DNA from: a virus
IMG/VR virus record: IMGVR_UViG_3300041409_000063
Coordinates: 1-21,700 of that record
Reading direction: 5' to 3' (one strand)
Length of the DNA: 21,700 nucleotides
Position numbers and translations under genes: made by a program. How positions within the stretch are numbered: the stretch's first letter is position 1; each line of letters opens with the position of its first letter. This document shows, in pieces, positions 14,154 through 21,500 of this stretch. Under the pieces are notes generated by a model, which did no database searches, was not told the DNA's origin, and saw nothing but the letters and a program-made list of their open reading frames with translations.

Positions 14154-16724
14154 ATGTCATTCCGCGACTGCCTGATTGCCGCCGTCGACCAGGGCGCCAT
14201 CTCCAAGGAAGAAGCCGAGAAGCTGCAATCGCGGTTCGACGCCGAGTTTGCCCAGGCGCGGTTGTCGCTCGGCGACGACGCCGCGGCCGGCGCCGCCAAG
14301 GCCAAGCTGGAAGCGGATCTGCGGGCCGAAGGCATCGAAGCGCGCCGGCATGTCTTGCTGCAGGATGCCGCCCAGGACCGGCTCGCCGAATATGTCGCGG
14401 GCTATCGCGGGCTGGACGGCAAGGCGGACGCCTTCGGCGCGGTGCTCAACTTGATCGAAAACCATGGCTATGCCGGCACCTCCTCACTGGCCGGCCGTTC
14501 CAAGGCGATCGTGTCGCTGGTTCACGGCGAGTTGTCCGATGTGCTCGGCACCTTCCGCCGATCGCTATTGACCGGCCGGCGCTTCAACAAGCCGCTGTTG
14601 ACCGATGTGGTGCGCGACACGCTCGGCGAGGCCAGTGGCAAGCCGGAAGCAAAGGCGATGGCGGACGCGATCCAGTCCGTGTTCGAGACGCTGCGTCAGC
14701 GCTTCAATGCTGCCGGCGGCTCGATCGGCAAGATCGAGGGTGGCTACCTGCCGCAATATCACGATGCGCGCGCGCTGCTCAATGTCGGCAAGGAAAAGTG
14801 GAAAGGCTTTATCCGGCCGCTGCTCGATACCGACCGCATGAAGGATCCGCTAACGGGCGAAAAATTGACGCCGGCGCGGCTCGAACAGTCGCTCGATGCG
14901 GCGTTCGATACCGTCACCACGGACGGTTGGTCGACGCGCACGGCGCAAGCGACGCCGCAAGGCGGCGCCGGCATGCTGGCGTCGCAGCGATCGGACCATC
15001 GGTTTTTGCATTTCAAGTCGGCGGATGACTGGCTGAAATACAACGAGCAATTCGGCAAGGGCGATCCGCTTAAATCAATCTTCGAACACATCAACAGCAT
15101 GGCGCGCGACGTCGCCGCGATGGAGCAATTCGGACCGAACCCGAACGCAACGATGAACTGGCTCAAGCAGATCGTGCAGGTTGAAGCCGGCAAATCGATA
15201 GCCGGCAAGCCCTCGCTCTACAATCCCGGCAACAAGGCCGCCGAAGGCGTGCGCGACAAACTGGATTATCTGCCGTGGCGGATTGATAGCGTTTACCAGT
15301 ATGTGCGCGGCCGCAGCGTGGTGTCCGGCAACATGGCGATCGGCTTCGGTAACGTTCGCAACATGCTGACGTCTGCGCTGCTCGGATCGGCTTCGATCAC
15401 GGCCGCCATGACCGATCCGTTCCTTGACGCATCCGCGCGCTACCTCTCCGGGTTGCCGGCGACCAAGGCGCTGTGGGGCGTCGTCAAGACGTTCTCGCAG
15501 GGCACCAAGCAAGAGGCCGTCCGCTCCGGCATCATCATGGATGACTTCCTGCATATCCTCGGCGACGAAGCCCGATTTGCCGGCCAGATCGGCGGCAGCG
15601 AATGGTCGAAGTGGCTGGCCGATCGCACCATGGCGCTATCGGGGCTTGAACCGATGACGCAGGCGAGGAAGCACGTTTTCGCGCTGGACTATCAGGCGGC
15701 CGTCGCTGACCACGCCGGCGTGACGTTCGACGCGCTGCTGCCGTACCTCAAACGCGGGCTGGAAGGCTACGGCATTGATCAAACCGCGTGGGACGTGCTG
15801 CGATCGACGCCGCTGCATGCGCCGAACGGTGGCGCCGGCTTCCTGCGGCCCATCGACGTGGCTGGCCTCGTTGAAGGGCCTGCCCTGCCCAAGGTGCAGA
15901 AGCTGCTCGGCATCGACACGGCGGATGAAAAACTTGCCGCCGAGCAAACCGCCGCCGGCGTGCGCCGGATCGCCGAGCAATATCTTGAAGTGATCCTGCA
16001 GCAAACCGAGCGCGCGGTGCCCACGTCGACGGCGCGATCGCGATCGGTGTTCGTCGGAACGCAGCCGAAGGGATCCTTTTGGGGCGAAGTGGTCGAAAGC
16101 GGATTGCTGTTCAAGTCGTTTGCGCTTTCGCTCACCACGCTGCAGTGGCAGGCAATCCAGCAGGAGCTGCACCAAGGTGCAGCGCGAGGTGCCGGCTATG
16201 CCGCGTCGCTCGGTCTGGCGTTGACGATGGGCGGCGCCGCGGCGCTGCAGATCAAGAACGTGATCAACGGCAAGGATCCGCAGCGCATGGATGATCCGCG
16301 GTTTTGGCTGCAGGCGCTGCAGACCGGCGGCGGTTTCGGCCTGGCCGGCGACTTCCTGTTCGCCGACGTCAACCGGCAGGATCAGAACCTAGCAACACAG
16401 ATCATGGGACCGACTGTCGGGCTTGCAACCGATATCAGCAAGTTGACGGTCGGCAATGTACAGCAAGCGATCCAGGGCAAGCCAACGCATTTGGGCCGCG
16501 AAGCGGTCAACAAGGTTGGCCGATATGTGCCCGTGGCATCCTCGCTGTGGTACGCGCGCGCGGCCTACCGGCGCGTGGTGCTGGATCAGCTGCAGTACCT
16601 GACCGATCCGGAAGCGCACAAGAATTTCCGCGAGCAGGAGCAGAAGCTGCGGACCGAAACCGGACAGGGCATGTGGTGGAAGCCGGGCGACCTGACGCCG
16701 TCGCGGGCGCCGGCGCTGCCGTGA
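14154..16724 (+). CDS. Large internal virion/ejection protein, gp16-position (856 aa)
   Basis: CAAAGG (14141-14146) gives a ribosome binding site for the ATG at 14154, fourteen bases past the previous stop. The protein is mostly helical: it starts with an EEAEKLQSRFDAEFAQAR-type coiled region, carries a Gly-rich turn GGSIGKIEGGYLPQYHDARA in the first third, and a helix-rich core. Hydrophobic stretches occur near 394-420 (NVRNMLTSALLGSASITAAM) and 680-700 (GYAASLGLALTMGGAAAL). The end contains INGKDPQRMDDPRFWLQALQ, GGGFGLAGDFLFADVNRQ and MGPTVGLATDISKL, a pattern I associate with the closing domain of phage large polyvalent proteins. As the last ejection protein it would correspond to T7 gp16, which spans the inner membrane. 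It lacks the N-terminal transglycosylase of T7 gp16 and is shorter than T7 gp16 (1318). Confidence 0.72.
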   Translation: MSFRDCLIAAVDQGAISKEEAEKLQSRFDAEFAQARLSLGDDAAAGAAKAKLEADLRAEGIEARRHVLLQDAAQDRLAEYVAGYRGLDGKADAFGAVLNLIENHGYAGTSSLAGRSKAIVSLVHGELSDVLGTFRRSLLTGRRFNKPLLTDVVRDTLGEASGKPEAKAMADAIQSVFETLRQRFNAAGGSIGKIEGGYLPQYHDARALLNVGKEKWKGFIRPLLDTDRMKDPLTGEKLTPARLEQSLDAAFDTVTTDGWSTRTAQATPQGGAGMLASQRSDHRFLHFKSADDWLKYNEQFGKGDPLKSIFEHINSMARDVAAMEQFGPNPNATMNWLKQIVQVEAGKSIAGKPSLYNPGNKAAEGVRDKLDYLPWRIDSVYQYVRGRSVVSGNMAIGFGNVRNMLTSALLGSASITAAMTDPFLDASARYLSGLPATKALWGVVKTFSQGTKQEAVRSGIIMDDFLHILGDEARFAGQIGGSEWSKWLADRTMALSGLEPMTQARKHVFALDYQAAVADHAGVTFDALLPYLKRGLEGYGIDQTAWDVLRSTPLHAPNGGAGFLRPIDVAGLVEGPALPKVQKLLGIDTADEKLAAEQTAAGVRRIAEQYLEVILQQTERAVPTSTARSRSVFVGTQPKGSFWGEVVESGLLFKSFALSLTTLQWQAIQQELHQGAARGAGYAASLGLALTMGGAAALQIKNVINGKDPQRMDDPRFWLQALQTGGGFGLAGDFLFADVNRQDQNLATQIMGPTVGLATDISKLTVGNVQQAIQGKPTHLGREAVNKVGRYVPVASSLWYARAAYRRVVLDQLQYLTDPEAHKNFREQEQKLRTETGQGMWWKPGDLTPSRAPALP

Positions 16725-16740
16725 CCTTTGGGCAGGGCCT

Positions 16741-16776
16741 GATACTCAGTTAACGCCGCGCCGCCGCCGCCATTCT
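16741..16776 (+). promoter_or_regulatory. Copy B of the 36-bp intergenic element (upstream of tail spike gene)
   Basis: The core reads GATACTCAGTTAACGCCGC, then 11 bases, then CCATTCT. It lies in the 60-base gap after the ejection genes. The element ends only eight bases before the tail spike ATG, and no Shine-Dalgarno sequence lies in between; if transcription started near the CAT triplet, the message would be almost leaderless. Spacing between TTAACG and CAT is identical to the other three copies. Confidence 0.7.
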
Positions 16777-16784
16777 GCGCGGCC

Positions 16785-19319
16785 ATGAGCATCGCCTTTC
16801 CGCTGCCGCGCCAGACCCGCCAGGCGACCCTGACCGCCGGCGCCGGGCAGACCGTGTTCGGCCCGTTCGACTTCATCCTGTTCGATCCTGATGACGTCGA
16901 GATCCGGGTGCGATCGCCGATCACCACCTTCGTCAAACTGGCGGACGATCAGTACGTCGTGGCGCCGGCCTCGCCGGTGATTGCCTTTCCGGCGCTGTTC
17001 ACGGTCACGCTGCTGACGCCGCGGCAATATGGCGACACGGTCTGGATCAAGGGCGCGCGAACGGGATCCCGCACCACCGACGTGACCCGCGCCGGCAAGG
17101 TGCAGTCGCAGCCGCTGGAGACGGAGTTCGACCGCATCGTCGCGACCGAACAGGAGCTGCGCCGCGACATTGATGAGGTGACGGCATCGCTGCCCATCAA
17201 TGCCGATGACATCCTGGCGGATGCGGTCGCCGCGCGCGATGCCTCGCAGGCGGCGGCGTCGCTGGCGGCGGGTTACGCCGCTGCGCTTGGCAACGCCGTG
17301 CATCAATACGACACGCGCGCGCAGGCGATCGCGGCCGTGATCCCGGCCGGCGTCGGCCTGGTGCTGCTGCTCGGCCGCGGCTTCCCCGGCGATCTTGGCG
17401 GCGGGCTCTACAAGAAACTCGGTGGCGCGCCAGGCGCGGTGCGGTCATGGCACTGGCAGAATACGGCCGCCGGCACCTGGTGGCAGCTGGTCGAGCGCAC
17501 CGTCAATCCGCGGATGTTCGGGTCGGTCGGCAACAACGTCGCCGACGACTACCAGCCCTTGCGCGATTGCGGCGAATATCTCGCGGCGTTCGTTCCGGGC
17601 GGCACCTATAACGGCATCGGCGGCGACATCTACAAGGCAGTGATCACGACAGCGACGCCGGATCTCGGCCTGCCGCTGCCCGCCGGCATCAAGGCGATCG
17701 GCAACGGCGCCGCGATCCGCTTCAGTTGCGCCGGCCACGTTTACGGCATGCGGCCGCTCGGCAGCAACCGGATCAGCGGCTGGGACTTCAAGGTGGTGTC
17801 CTCCACCGGGCTCAGCGCCACGCCCGGCGCCGAGCAGGCGATATGGCACGCTCCGATTGCGCCTGGCTGCGCCTATGGCGATGGCGGCACCGTTGCCAGC
17901 CCTTCCGCCTTTTGCGCACCGTCCGATATCGAGATCGACCATTGTTTGTTCGATAGCGTCAGGAACAATGGTCAGGGCGGCCTGATCCAGGGGTTCGGCG
18001 GCGGCGACAATATCGACATTCACGACAACACATTTCCCGACAACGCGACGATCTGCATCGCCATCGGCTTCGACTGGTTGCCGCAGGGCGCGATTGACGA
18101 AGCCAATCTGACCGCCACCAAGGCGGCCTATCTCGCCATCCCGCGCACGGCCCAGACCTTGCACTGGTCCAACATCAAGATCCGCTACAACCGGATCGGC
18201 AAGATGACGATGCCGGCGACACTGTCGGGATCAACTCCGACGTTCGGCTCGCATGGCATTCGCCTTTCCGGCGCTGTGTCGTGGGATGTCAGCCACAACA
18301 CGATCGGGTCAACGTCATATTGCGGCATCTTCATCACCGGCGGCGATCTCGCGCTGGAATACACGTCCGATGCGACGCAGCGAGTTGCCGCGTTCCGAGA
18401 CTGCTACATGGCCGGCAACACGCTGAAGAACAACAACAGCGGCCTTGGCATTGCCGTCGATTGCTATCCGGACAACATCTACGGCGCCTTCACCAACCCG
18501 GCCAACCCGCAATATCCGTATGCCCCGATCTATCTGGCCGTGTACCCGACCAACATGGTGATCGAGAACAACAAGCTGGCCGGCAACGGCGCCTCCGGAT
18601 GCCTGGAGGGTATCTTTCTGACGCAATTGCTCGGCGGCTCCGTGCGCGGCAACGCTGTCCAGTTCCACAAGAACGGAATTTCGCTTGGCAACGGCTGCGT
18701 CGACACCAAGGTCACCGAGACCAATTACATCACGAATTGCCGTGAAGCAGGCATTCTCGTCCACGGCGGCAGCGTGCCGCCGAAAAACTGCATCATCCAC
18801 GACAACGCGGTCTTTGGAAATTACACGGCCGCATCCGGTGCGCAGGGCAACATCTGCATCGACAATGCGATCCGAACCTGCGTCAGCCACAATCATGTCG
18901 GTGCCGGCGAAGCGACCGCAGACGTCGGGATCAACAATACGGCCAATGCGGTCTACACCACGATCGAGAAAAACCATGTCGAGGCGGTCAAGGCCGGCGG
19001 CATCGCCTACAAACTGGCGAATGTGCAGTCCAGTGTCTGGGTATTCCAGGACAACAAGTACGACGGCGCCGATACCTACCTGAGCGGGCTCGACATCCTG
19101 CCGGTGAGCCGAACCGCAACGACGGCGGCAGGCAAGATGGTGACGCACTATCATGTCAAGCAGTCGGCGATGAGCGGCAACAAGCCCAATGCCGGCGCTT
19201 ATGTGGCCGGCGATACGCTTCAGGTGCCGGACGCCACGAACACATCGGACGTCTACACGAGCAAGTGCACGGTGGCCGGCGCCCAGGGAACATGGAAAAC
19301 GACCTGTGCGCTGCCCTAA
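16785..19319 (+). CDS. Tail spike/fibre with parallel beta-helix, possible depolymerase (844 aa)
   Basis: The ATG follows element B and lacks a clear ribosome binding site. Residues 1-110 resemble the T7 gp17-type virion-attachment domain (GAGQTVFGPFDFILFDPDDV and later TDVTRAGKVQSQPLETEFDR). A short helical coiled neck (about 110-168, TEQELRRDIDEVTAS and AARDASQAAASLAAGYAAAL) follows. From about 245 (RMFGSVGNNVADDYQPL, GIGNGAAIRFSCAGH-like sequence) to about 770 there are repeated beta-helix turns, such as NIDIHDNTF, IKIRYNRIG, VIENNKLAGNGA, IIHDNAVFGN and TIEKNHVEA. This is the pectate lyase-like fold of phage spikes that bind or cut surface polysaccharide. A small C-terminal domain ends SKCTVAGAQGTWKTTCALP. 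The helix carries unusually many cysteines for an extracellular fold. Catalytic residues cannot be picked out by eye, so enzymatic activity is inferred. Confidence 0.85.
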   Translation: MSIAFPLPRQTRQATLTAGAGQTVFGPFDFILFDPDDVEIRVRSPITTFVKLADDQYVVAPASPVIAFPALFTVTLLTPRQYGDTVWIKGARTGSRTTDVTRAGKVQSQPLETEFDRIVATEQELRRDIDEVTASLPINADDILADAVAARDASQAAASLAAGYAAALGNAVHQYDTRAQAIAAVIPAGVGLVLLLGRGFPGDLGGGLYKKLGGAPGAVRSWHWQNTAAGTWWQLVERTVNPRMFGSVGNNVADDYQPLRDCGEYLAAFVPGGTYNGIGGDIYKAVITTATPDLGLPLPAGIKAIGNGAAIRFSCAGHVYGMRPLGSNRISGWDFKVVSSTGLSATPGAEQAIWHAPIAPGCAYGDGGTVASPSAFCAPSDIEIDHCLFDSVRNNGQGGLIQGFGGGDNIDIHDNTFPDNATICIAIGFDWLPQGAIDEANLTATKAAYLAIPRTAQTLHWSNIKIRYNRIGKMTMPATLSGSTPTFGSHGIRLSGAVSWDVSHNTIGSTSYCGIFITGGDLALEYTSDATQRVAAFRDCYMAGNTLKNNNSGLGIAVDCYPDNIYGAFTNPANPQYPYAPIYLAVYPTNMVIENNKLAGNGASGCLEGIFLTQLLGGSVRGNAVQFHKNGISLGNGCVDTKVTETNYITNCREAGILVHGGSVPPKNCIIHDNAVFGNYTAASGAQGNICIDNAIRTCVSHNHVGAGEATADVGINNTANAVYTTIEKNHVEAVKAGGIAYKLANVQSSVWVFQDNKYDGADTYLSGLDILPVSRTATTAAGKMVTHYHVKQSAMSGNKPNAGAYVAGDTLQVPDATNTSDVYTSKCTVAGAQGTWKTTCALP

Positions 19320-19351
19320 CACACTTAACGCGGCCGGTCGGGCGGCATGGT
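19316..19351 (+). promoter_or_regulatory. Copy C of the 36-bp intergenic element (after tail spike gene)
   Basis: The core reads CTAACACACTTAACGCGGC, then 11 bases, then GCATGGT. It includes the TAA stop of the tail spike gene. It is the most divergent copy but keeps TTAACGC, the upstream AAC and the CAT triplet at the fixed distance. The in-frame ATG at 19347 lies inside the element's CAT block, which argues that this ATG is not a real start. Confidence 0.6.
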
Positions 19352-19472
19352 CGCGGCCATGAACGGATTTCTTGCATCGCGCAGCGGACGTTTCCGGACC
19401 CCGGCCTCCGAGCTGGACCGGCACCTGACGCAGGCGATCGCTGACTTCGCCCCACCTTCGAAGGAGCCTGCC

Positions 19473-19688
19473 ATGCGCGGAATGCGGCGTCTCGCCAACA
19501 TTGCGGAAACCGTCACCAAGGCGATGGACGCCCGGGCCGATGCCGTCGCCGACCGGATCGTTGCCGGCCAGGCGCGCGCCGAACAGGCGATCGGCCGGTT
19601 CGAGGACTATGCCGGCACCATCGAGCAGACCGCCGACGAGATCGAGGCGGCGCTGGGCCAGATCACCAACCTCCCTACGCCGGGCTGA
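19473..19688 (+). CDS. Small helical hypothetical protein (71 aa) upstream of lysis genes
   Basis: AAGGAG (19461-19466) stands six bases before the ATG at 19473, a near-ideal site. In-frame ATGs at 19347 and 19359 would add about 40 residues, but that stretch has visibly weaker G/C bias at third positions than the rest and the first ATG falls in element C, so I treat it as leader. The product is charged and helical, with heptad-like patterns (AETVTKAMDARADAVADRIV and EQAIGRFEDYAGTIEQTADE), predicting a short coiled coil. It has no membrane segment. I do not recognise a family; its position between spike and endolysin genes suggests a small accessory late protein. If initiation instead uses 19359, 13 bases after the CAT block, the product would be 109 residues. 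Confidence 0.6.
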   Translation: MRGMRRLANIAETVTKAMDARADAVADRIVAGQARAEQAIGRFEDYAGTIEQTADEIEAALGQITNLPTPG

Positions 19689-19701
19689 AGCGGCTCGCCC
19701 T

Positions 19702-19737
19702 GATACTGACTTAACGCCGCATCGCCGGTTGCATGGT
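19702..19737 (+). promoter_or_regulatory. Copy D of the 36-bp intergenic element (upstream of endolysin)
   Basis: The core reads GATACTGACTTAACGCCGC, then 11 bases, then GCATGGT. It occupies the gap between the small helical gene and the endolysin gene, 30 bases before the chosen ATG. It would be the natural promoter or control site of the lysis cassette. Confidence 0.7.
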
Positions 19738-19767
19738 GCTCATCGTCACAACGGATGGGTTTGGACG

Positions 19768-20592
19768 ATGTCCCGCTGGCCTCACGACGATCCCGCTTCG
19801 CTCGCCGCCTTCTACGGCGATCCCGATCAAGGCGAGCCGGACAAGCAGCTGGTGCCGGTGGTGCCGCCGTTTGCGATGTATTACGCCGGCAAGCGGGTGC
19901 CTCACATCATGTTCCATCGCAAGGCGGCGTCGGCGCTGGCCGCCGCGCTTTCCGAAATCTGGGAGACGTGCCAGCGCAGCCAGGCCAGGATCGACGCGGC
20001 GCGGATCTCGATCTTTTCCGGCGCCTACAATCCGCGCTACGTCCGCGGCTATGAGCCCGGCAACGCCGCCGGCCGCACGCCGCGCTGGTCGAACCATGCC
20101 TATGGCGCCGCAATCGACTTTGACGCCCCGCATAACGGTTTCAACACCGGGCGCGGCACCATGCCGAATTTCGTGGTGGACGCCTTCAAGCGCCAGGGCG
20201 CGTTGTGGGGCGGCGACTATCGCGGCCGCACCGACCCAATGCATTTCGAATTCTGCTCGCGCGATGTCGCGCCGGTGGCGTTCGCCGACGTGCCGCAGGC
20301 CGATGGCGACAGCGACGCCGCCGCCGCCGATGCAGCGCCGCTGCCGCAGGGTGTGCCGACGCCGGTGACGCCGGCCGGCACTGCGTCCGGCTTCTTCGGC
20401 CGTGCCCGCAACTGGATCGTGGCCGCGGCCTCAAGCGTCGGCTTCGGCGGCCTCGGCGCGTTGAGCAATTGGGAAATAGCGGCCGTGGTGTTCGGCTTCC
20501 TGTTTCTCAGCGTGGTCGGCATCGTCACCTTCATCATTCTTTTCTTCGGCGCCGAACCGGTGCGGCAGTGGGTGCGGAGGCACGTGGCATGA
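19768..20592 (+). CDS. M15-family peptidase endolysin with C-terminal membrane anchor (274 aa)
   Basis: The start at 19768 follows TTTGGACG; upstream frame has no better site. Residues 1-170 form a D-Ala-D-Ala carboxypeptidase/L-Ala-D-Glu endopeptidase-type domain. The zinc motif SNHAYGAAID gives His110 and Asp117; DPMHFEF gives His159 and Glu161, the expected order for family M15. Its substrate is the peptide part of peptidoglycan. The segment before it, ARISIFSGAYNPRYVRGYEP, is the usual strand leading to the site. Residues 172-215 are an Asp/Ala/Pro-rich linker. Hydrophobic stretches follow at about 216-233 and, strongly, 237-262 (AAVVFGFLFLSVVGIVTFII), ending in a basic WVRRHVA tail. There is no N-terminal signal. 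An endolysin tethered at its C-terminus is unusual. The stop overlaps the next start (ATGA). Confidence 0.85.
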   Translation: MSRWPHDDPASLAAFYGDPDQGEPDKQLVPVVPPFAMYYAGKRVPHIMFHRKAASALAAALSEIWETCQRSQARIDAARISIFSGAYNPRYVRGYEPGNAAGRTPRWSNHAYGAAIDFDAPHNGFNTGRGTMPNFVVDAFKRQGALWGGDYRGRTDPMHFEFCSRDVAPVAFADVPQADGDSDAAAADAAPLPQGVPTPVTPAGTASGFFGRARNWIVAAASSVGFGGLGALSNWEIAAVVFGFLFLSVVGIVTFIILFFGAEPVRQWVRRHVA

Positions 20593-20849
20593 ATTTCATT
20601 TCCGGCCTTGCCGCCAAATTCGCCACGCAGCTGATCATCGGCGGCGTGGTGGCGCTGATCGCGGGCGCCGGCTTCCTCGGCTTCAAGGTCCACTACACCA
20701 ACGCAGGCTACCAGCGCGCGCTCGACGACATCGCCGCTGACAACAAGGAGGCGATCGATGCGGGGAATAAGGCTGTTGGCCGTGTGCGTGCTTGCTGGAA
20801 CGCTGGCCGCGTGTGGAACTCTACCGAAGGTGTCTGTGCAGGGCGGTGA
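20589..20849 (+). CDS. Probable inner-membrane spanin-like protein (86 aa)
   Basis: ATGA overlap with the endolysin stop indicates coupled translation. Residues 1-12 are short and polar, 13-35 form one membrane helix (ATQLIIGGVVALIAGAGFLG), and the remaining ~50 residues would face the periplasm, with a charged helix (GYQRALDDIAADNKEAIDAG) and two cysteines near the end. The type II membrane topology and the out-of-frame overlap with a lipoprotein gene resemble Rz/Rz1 two-component spanins, which fuse inner and outer membranes at the last step of lysis. At 86 residues it is much shorter than typical Rz (about 150), so its reach across the periplasm would depend on the longer lipoprotein. The role is inferred from arrangement. 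Confidence 0.65.
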   Translation: MNFISGLAAKFATQLIIGGVVALIAGAGFLGFKVHYTNAGYQRALDDIAADNKEAIDAGNKAVGRVRACWNAGRVWNSTEGVCAGR

Positions 20850-21123
20850 GGATCACGTGCTCAAGGGGCCTGAGGTCGCCGTCAAGGGCGCCACCGATTT
20901 CGACCAGCGCTGGATCGACGAGACCACGGAAGCCGGTATCGCCGGGCTCGGCTGGCAGCGGCCGGCCGCGCGGCCGCCGGAGTGGGACAAGCCGCTGGCG
21001 AAACATGCGCGCGCGCCGATCCCCGACGTGATCCCGCCGGATGCGAAGCCGGTCGTTAAAAAAAAGCGCTGGCGCGATCGCATCCGTGGATTGATGCATC
21101 GCGCGCCCGTCGAAGGCGGCTGA
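20758..21123 (+). CDS. Outer-membrane lipoprotein, probable o-spanin (121 aa)
   Basis: AAGGAGG (20745-20751) lies six bases before the ATG, inside the preceding gene; the two genes overlap out of frame by 92 bases, the Rz/Rz1 arrangement. The signal sequence MRGIRLLAVCVLAGTLAACG has a clear lipobox with Cys19 as the lipidated residue. Gly20 follows it, with no Asp retention signal, so outer-membrane sorting is expected. The mature part is Pro-rich (PAARPPEWDKPLAKHARAPI, IPPDAKPVV) and ends with a basic cluster (KKKRWRDRIRGLMHR). Rz1 proteins are proline-rich but usually only about 60 residues, so this one is long, which may balance the short partner. A general phage lipoprotein is the alternative. 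The stop overlaps the next start (TGATG). Confidence 0.72.
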   Translation: MRGIRLLAVCVLAGTLAACGTLPKVSVQGGEDHVLKGPEVAVKGATDFDQRWIDETTEAGIAGLGWQRPAARPPEWDKPLAKHARAPIPDVIPPDAKPVVKKKRWRDRIRGLMHRAPVEGG

Positions 21124-21500
21124 TGTCGGATCAGAACACCGAAGCCGCCTTGCGTGAAATGAGCCATTCGATCGGCGGGCTGCAATCGACTGTCACCAGT
21201 CTGATGACGATGTGGCAGCAGCAGGAGCAGGCTGCATCGCAAGGCCGCCGCGACCTGCATCAGAAGTTTGATGTCGTGGTCAAGGACGTCGCCGGCCTTA
21301 CCGTGAAGCTCGATGCCGCGGTCAAGGACATCACCGACATCAAGCCGGCTGTCCGCGCATTCGAGAATGCGAAAGAGCAGGCGAAGGGCGCGCAGACGGT
21401 CGGCAAGATGATCTGGGCGGCCTTGATTGCGGCCGGCGGACTGATTGGCTGGGCGCTTGCCAACTGGATCACGATCGGGCCGAAGCCGCCGCTGCATTGA
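21123..21500 (+). CDS. Coiled-coil membrane protein, DUF1515-like (125 aa)
   Basis: The start overlaps the lipoprotein stop. The N-terminal half (AALREMSHSIGGLQSTVTSL, then GRRDLHQKFDVVVKDVAGLT) forms a long amphipathic coiled coil with repeated VKLDAAVKDITDIKPAV-type heptads. Residues 96-115 (MIWAALIAAGGLIGWALANW) are one membrane helix, leaving a short tail. This layout and the opening sequence resemble DUF1515 proteins known mostly from Rhizobiales genomes and prophages; I make that match from memory. As the last gene of the lysis cassette it may act as a holin or lysis regulator, since no other classical holin is present besides the endolysin anchor and the 33-residue peptide. That function is inference. 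Confidence 0.7.
   Translation: MSDQNTEAALREMSHSIGGLQSTVTSLMTMWQQQEQAASQGRRDLHQKFDVVVKDVAGLTVKLDAAVKDITDIKPAVRAFENAKEQAKGAQTVGKMIWAALIAAGGLIGWALANWITIGPKPPLH

Noticed and set aside
11806-14160. A 784-residue minus-strand open frame opposite the polyvalent protein gene.
   Set aside because: Same reasons: antisense to a supported gene, Arg/Gly-rich composition, no domain pattern, no ribosome binding site that stands out.
16785-19319. A diversity-generating retroelement acting on the tail spike, as in BPP-1-like phages.
   Set aside because: No reverse transcriptase gene, template repeat or C-type lectin-like variable end is visible in the window.
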